Shown here in pieces: positions 59,890 to 64,000 of a DNA stretch of 64,000 bases; position 1 is the first letter of the stretch; the number at the start of each line of letters is the position of its first letter. This stretch comes from Mycolicibacterium porcinum (GTDB lineage: Bacteria > Actinomycetota > Actinomycetes > Mycobacteriales > Mycobacteriaceae). The stretch covers positions 62,001 to 126,000 of the forward strand of contig MSTD01000016.1 in assembly GCA_001942045.1 (NCBI GenBank), read 5' to 3'. The position numbers were made by a program, and so were the translations under genes. The notes below the pieces were generated by a model. It ran no database searches and was not told the origin of the DNA. It was given only the letters and a program-made list of their open reading frames with translations.

Positions 59890-62800
59890 ATGGGCTTTCA
59901 CCTGCACCGGGCCGAGCGCACCGATCTGCTCGCCGACGGGCTGGCAGGCCTGCTGTCGCAACCCCCGGCCGATCCGTTCGCCCAGGAGCTGGTGCTGGTG
60001 CCCGCCAAGGGGGTGGAGCGCTGGCTGAGTCAGCGGCTCAGCAATCGGCTCGGAGTGTGCGCAGCGGTCGAGTTCCGCAATCCACGTTCACTGATCGCCG
60101 AGCTGACCGGAACCGCCGACGACGATCCGTGGTCGGCCGACGCCATGGCCTGGCCGCTGCTGGCGGTCATCGACGACAACCTGGATCAGCCCTGGTGTCA
60201 GCCGGTGGCCACTCACCTCGGGCACTTCGAGACCGGTGACGAGTATGAGCTGCGTCAGGGCCGGCGCTATGCGGTGGCCCGCCGGGTGGCCGGGCTGTTC
60301 GCGTCCTATGCCCGGCAGCGTCCGCACCTGCTGGTCGACTGGGCCGGTTTGCCCGACGACCTGGCCTGGCAGGCCCCGCTGTGGCAGGCGCTGACCGAGC
60401 GGATCGACGCCGACCCGCCGCACCTCCGGCACGCGAAAACCCTTGCCCGGCTCATCGACTCACCGAGCGACCTGCCGGAGCGGCTGTCGTTGTTCGGGCA
60501 CACCCGGCTACCGGTCACCGAGATCGAACTGCTCACCGCGCTGGCCACCCATCACGATCTGCATCTGTGGCTGCCGCACCCCAGCGACGACCTGTGGCAG
60601 TCACTCGCCGCGCACACCGGCCCGCTCCCCCGGCGCGAGGACAACAGCCACCGCGATGTGCGTCACCCGCTGCTGGCCACGCTCGGCCGGGATCTGCGGG
60701 AGTTGCAGCGCAGCCTGCCGGTCCTGGATACCGACGAATATCTCAGCGGCCCGGGATATCCCGATACCGTGCTGGGCTGGCTGCAATCCGATATCGCCGC
60801 CAACGCGGTGCGTCCGGCCGGTCGAGCGAAACGTCCGGAGGACCGCTCCGTGCAGGTGCACAGCTGTCACGGCCCGGCCCGCCAGATCGAGGTGCTGCGT
60901 GAGGTGCTGCTGGGTCTGCTCGCCGACGATCCGACGCTGGAGCCACGCGACATCCTGGTGATGTGCCCCGACATCGAGACGTACGCACCGCTGATCGCGG
61001 CAGGTTTCGGGTTGGGCGATGTGGTGCGTGGTGCGCATCCCGCGCACAAATTGCGGGTTCGGTTGGCCGATCGTGCTCTGGTGCAGACGAATCCGCTGCT
61101 GTCGGTGGCGGCGTCGGTGCTGGCCCTGGCCGGCGGGCGGGCCACCGCGAGTGAGGTGCTCAACCTGGCCGAGTCGGCCCCGGTGCGGGCTCGGTTCGGA
61201 TTCACCGACGATGACCTGGACGCCATCACCGCCTGGGTGCGTGAGGCCAACATCCGGTGGGGTTTCGATCAGGAACACCGCAGCCCCTACGGCGTCGAAT
61301 TCCTGCACAACACCTGGCGGTTCGGCATCGACCGGGTGCTGGCCGGGGTGGCGATGTCCGACGATTCACATGCCTGGCTGGGCACGACGCTGCCACTGGA
61401 CGACGTCAGCAGCAACCGCGTCGAGTTGGCCGGCCGGTTCGCCGATTTCGTCGACAAACTCAGCCACACCGTCCGACAGCTCAGCGGGGTCCGCCCGCTC
61501 GGCGACTGGTTGTCGGCGTTGAGCACCGGGATCGAGGCGCTCGCCGCCTCCGACGAGGAGTGGCCCGCCGCCCAGGTGCAGCGCGAGTTCACCGAGATCG
61601 CCGAGGCCGCGGGCGCGCCCGGAACACCTATGCGGCTCAGCGATATTCGCGCACTGCTGGATCGGCACCTGGCCGGTCGGCCGACGCGGGCCAACTTCCG
61701 CACCGGCACCCTGACGGTGTGCACCATGGTGCCGATGCGCTCGGTTCCGCACCGGGTGGTGTGCCTGGTCGGGCTGGACGACGGAGTGTTCCCACGCTTG
61801 GGCGCGGTCGACGGCGACGACGCGCTGGCCCGTGACCCGCGCACCGGCGAGCGCGACATCCGCTCCGAGGACCGCCAGTTGCTGCTCGACGCGATCGGCG
61901 CGGCCACCCAGACCCTCGTGGTCACCTATACCGGCGCCAACGAATACTCCGGGCAGGCCCGCCCGCCCGCGGTGCCGTTGGCCGAGCTGCTCGACACGCT
62001 CAAGGTCACCGCCGAGCAACCCCTGAATGTGGTGACCACACACCCGTTGCAGCCGTTCGACATTCGCAACGTCACCCCTGGCGCGCTGTTGCCTGAGGGC
62101 CCGTTCACGTTTGACCCGACGGCGCTCACCGCGGCGCAGGCCAGCGCCGGGCAGCGGGCCGAACGGCCACCGTTCTTCGCCCACCAGCTGCCGGCACCAC
62201 CCATCGAGGACGTCGTGCTCGAAGATCTCGTCACGTTCTTCAAAGACCCGGTGAAGGGCTTCTTCCGCTCACTCGAATACACGCTGCCCTGGGACGTGGA
62301 CGGGGTGTCGGATGACATGCCGGTCGACATCGACGCGCTGGAGGAATGGACCGTCGGCGATCGCATGCTGAACGACATCCTGCGCGGCATGACTCCGGCC
62401 GACGCCCAACAGGCCGAGTGGCGTCGCGGGACGCTGCCGCCGGGCCAGCTGGGTTGGCGCCGCGCGATCGCGCTACGTGATCAGTGCGCACTGCTGGCCG
62501 CCGAGGCACTGCGCCACCGCAGCGACGACCCGCAGGCCTATGACGTCGACATCGATCTGGGCACCGGACGCCGGCTCACCGGCACGGTCTCCCCGGTGTT
62601 CGGCGACCGGCTGGTGTCGGTGACGTATTCCAAACTCGACGGCAAACACCTGCTGCAGTCCTGGATTCCGTTGCTGGCGTTGGCCGCCGGACTTCCGGAC
62701 CGGGACTGGTCGGCGGTGTGCATCGGGCGGCCGCGACGCGGCGACACCCCGCGCGTCGAAACACTGAGCCGTCCGGACGACCCGGTCGCACTGCTGGCCG

Positions 62801-63075
62801 ACCTGGTGGCCATCTACGACGCGGGCCGCAGGGAACCGTTGCCGCTACCCATCAAGACCTCGTATGCGTGGGCCGCAGCCCGGCACGCCGGTGACGACCC
62901 GGAGCGGGAAGCCGGGTTCCGCTGGCGCAGTGGCCGATTCCCCGGCGAGGACGAGGCACCCGCACACGTACGCGCCTGGGGTCGCGGTGCGCCGTTGAGC
63001 CGGCTGGTGGGGCTGGGTGAGTATTCGGAGCGGTTGTGGCTGCCCCTCCTGGAGGCCGAAGGGTCGCCGCGGTGA
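59890..63075 (+). CDS. recC: Exodeoxyribonuclease V subunit gamma (RecC)
   Basis: RecC is the inactive-helicase subunit of the RecBCD nuclease that recognises Chi and steers the complex. The 1061-residue protein starts MGFHLHRAERTDLLADGLAG at ATG 59890, with FAQELVLVPAKGVERWLSQR early, and is full length. It overlaps recB (GTGA). In mycobacteria RecBCD mainly supports single-strand annealing rather than recombination; this is known of the family, not shown here. Confidence 0.93.
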   Translation: MGFHLHRAERTDLLADGLAGLLSQPPADPFAQELVLVPAKGVERWLSQRLSNRLGVCAAVEFRNPRSLIAELTGTADDDPWSADAMAWPLLAVIDDNLDQPWCQPVATHLGHFETGDEYELRQGRRYAVARRVAGLFASYARQRPHLLVDWAGLPDDLAWQAPLWQALTERIDADPPHLRHAKTLARLIDSPSDLPERLSLFGHTRLPVTEIELLTALATHHDLHLWLPHPSDDLWQSLAAHTGPLPRREDNSHRDVRHPLLATLGRDLRELQRSLPVLDTDEYLSGPGYPDTVLGWLQSDIAANAVRPAGRAKRPEDRSVQVHSCHGPARQIEVLREVLLGLLADDPTLEPRDILVMCPDIETYAPLIAAGFGLGDVVRGAHPAHKLRVRLADRALVQTNPLLSVAASVLALAGGRATASEVLNLAESAPVRARFGFTDDDLDAITAWVREANIRWGFDQEHRSPYGVEFLHNTWRFGIDRVLAGVAMSDDSHAWLGTTLPLDDVSSNRVELAGRFADFVDKLSHTVRQLSGVRPLGDWLSALSTGIEALAASDEEWPAAQVQREFTEIAEAAGAPGTPMRLSDIRALLDRHLAGRPTRANFRTGTLTVCTMVPMRSVPHRVVCLVGLDDGVFPRLGAVDGDDALARDPRTGERDIRSEDRQLLLDAIGAATQTLVVTYTGANEYSGQARPPAVPLAELLDTLKVTAEQPLNVVTTHPLQPFDIRNVTPGALLPEGPFTFDPTALTAAQASAGQRAERPPFFAHQLPAPPIEDVVLEDLVTFFKDPVKGFFRSLEYTLPWDVDGVSDDMPVDIDALEEWTVGDRMLNDILRGMTPADAQQAEWRRGTLPPGQLGWRRAIALRDQCALLAAEALRHRSDDPQAYDVDIDLGTGRRLTGTVSPVFGDRLVSVTYSKLDGKHLLQSWIPLLALAAGLPDRDWSAVCIGRPRRGDTPRVETLSRPDDPVALLADLVAIYDAGRREPLPLPIKTSYAWAAARHAGDDPEREAGFRWRSGRFPGEDEAPAHVRAWGRGAPLSRLVGLGEYSERLWLPLLEAEGSPR

Positions 63076-64000
63076 AGGTGTTCGATCTGCTCGGGCCGTT
63101 GCCGCAGACCAACAGCACCACGGTGCTGGAGGCCAGTGCGGGTACCGGCAAGACCTTCGCGCTGGCCGGGCTGGTGACGCGGTTGGTGGCCGAAGGCGCG
63201 GCGACGCTGGATCAGATGCTGCTCATCACCTTCGGTCGGGCCGCCAGCCAAGAGTTGCGGGAGCGGGTGCGGGCCCAGATCGTCGGAGCCCTGGCGGCCC
63301 TGGAGGATCCGTCCCGCGCCGACAACGATCTGCTGCAGCATCTGATCGCCGAGGACCAGCAGGCCCGCGGGCAGCGGTTGCGCGATGCATTGGCCGGTTT
63401 CGATGCCGCGACCATCGCCACCACGCATCAGTTCTGCCAGATCGTGCTGAAATCCCTTGGCGTGGCCGGGGACAGTGATTCGGGGGTGACCCTGGTCGAG
63501 AGTCTTGACGAGTTGGTCTGCGAGATCGTGGACGATCTGTATCTCGCCCACTTCGGGGCTCAGCGGGATGTTCCGGAGCTGGGGTATGCCGAGGCGCTGC
63601 GGCTGGCCCGTGTGGTGGTCGCCAATCCGGCGACCGAGCTGCGTCCGCTGGATCCTGAGCCGGACTCCCCCGCCGGGATTCGCCTCGGATTCGCGCGGGC
63701 AGTGCTGGCGGAACTGGAGATTCGCAAGCGCCGCCGCGGCGTGCTGGGTTACGACGATCTGCTGACCCGGCTGGCCGGGGCGTTGGCTACTGATGATTCG
63801 GCGGCCCGGGTGCGGATGGCGCAGCGCTGGCCGATCGTGATGGTCGACGAGTTCCAGGACACCGACCCGGTGCAGTGGCAGGTGATCGAGCGGGCGTTCT
63901 CCGGGCGGTCGACGCTGATCCTGATCGGCGACCCCAAGCAGGCGATCTACGCGTTCCGCGGTGGGGACATCGACACCTATCTGCGGGCCGCGGCGACCGC
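63072..64000 (+). CDS. recB: Exodeoxyribonuclease V subunit beta (RecB), N-terminal part
   Basis: RecB starts at GTG 63072 (VKVFDLLGPLPQTN), overlapping the recC stop. The first 309 residues carry Walker A EASAGTGKTFALA (about 20-32), ITFGRAASQELRERV, Walker B MVDEFQDTDPVQWQ and IGDPKQAIYAFRGGD. The remaining helicase and the nuclease domain lie past the right edge. No break was seen in the visible part. Confidence 0.93.
   Translation, partial: MKVFDLLGPLPQTNSTTVLEASAGTGKTFALAGLVTRLVAEGAATLDQMLLITFGRAASQELRERVRAQIVGALAALEDPSRADNDLLQHLIAEDQQARGQRLRDALAGFDAATIATTHQFCQIVLKSLGVAGDSDSGVTLVESLDELVCEIVDDLYLAHFGAQRDVPELGYAEALRLARVVVANPATELRPLDPEPDSPAGIRLGFARAVLAELEIRKRRRGVLGYDDLLTRLAGALATDDSAARVRMAQRWPIVMVDEFQDTDPVQWQVIERAFSGRSTLILIGDPKQAIYAFRGGDIDTYLRAAAT

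Overview
The window is high-GC actinobacterial DNA from a mycobacterium, most likely a rapid-growing Mycolicibacterium-type species. The evidence is a mycolic-acid gene set (hadA-hadB-hadC and two S-adenosylmethionine-dependent mycolate methyltransferases), the Mce ATPase mkl, the DUF3558 and DUF3060 envelope families, long mycobacterial N-terminal extensions on NusG and SecE, and a gene order that matches, inverted, the M. tuberculosis stretch from recB/recC through rpoBC to the str operon. I do not assign a species. GTG starts and ATGA/TGATG stop-start overlaps are common. No insertion sequence, prophage, CRISPR array or rRNA operon was seen.

Layout. 1-3.8 kb: an arginine deiminase module (arcA cut by the left edge, with an APC permease), a SHOCT-domain membrane protein and a secreted cutinase-like hydrolase. 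3.9-8.6 kb: the str operon rpsL-rpsG-fusA-tuf on the minus strand, with a strong terminator after tuf. 8.6-11.4 kb: a TetR regulator, two tandem DUF3558 lipoproteins, and two divergent tandem DUF3060 proteins. 11.4-15.4 kb: an overlapping fatty-acid operon fadE8-echA4-paaX-like-echA5. 15.5-17.4 kb: a PAP2-type membrane phosphatase and endonuclease IV. 17.5-25.1 kb: rpoB-rpoC with a recognisable promoter and terminator. 25.5-29 kb: an internally duplicated membrane protein, mkl, then rplJ-rplL with a leader hairpin. 29.2-35.7 kb: a divergent HxlR/DUF1772 pair and a three-gene operon of GH38 alpha-mannosidase, a PPIase-like protein and an ROK kinase. 35.7-40.9 kb: accessory genes, including regulator-target pairs with visible dyads (WYL/DinB, TetR/MpaB).

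41-45.4 kb (plus strand): an ABC1-family kinase, a LipG-like hydrolase and two mycolic acid methyltransferases. 45.5-47.4 kb: a two-domain DGPF/YCII protein and an ECF sigma factor of the ECF42 type, which converge on a 17-bp-stem terminator shared with the translation block. 47.5-52.3 kb (minus strand): tRNA-Thr, tRNA-Met, rpmG2, hadA-hadB-hadC, tRNA-Trp, secE-nusG and rplK-rplA. 52.4-54.1 kb: an nsrR-hmp nitric-oxide operon. 54.2-59.7 kb: a glyoxalase II-like MBL hydrolase, a DUF2235-like protein whose three catalytic positions all appear replaced, an acidic-tailed membrane protein, a frameshifted echA3-like gene and a MarR/MFS pair. 59.9-64 kb: recC and the first part of recB, cut by the right edge.

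Most of the window is conserved core machinery for translation, transcription and mycolate synthesis. The less ordinary material is the DUF2235-like pseudo-hydrolase, two 55-bp palindromes of identical geometry, the duplicated membrane protein, the ECF42/DGPF module with a candidate autoregulated promoter, the GH38/PPIase-like/ROK operon, and several regulator genes whose probable operators can be read directly.
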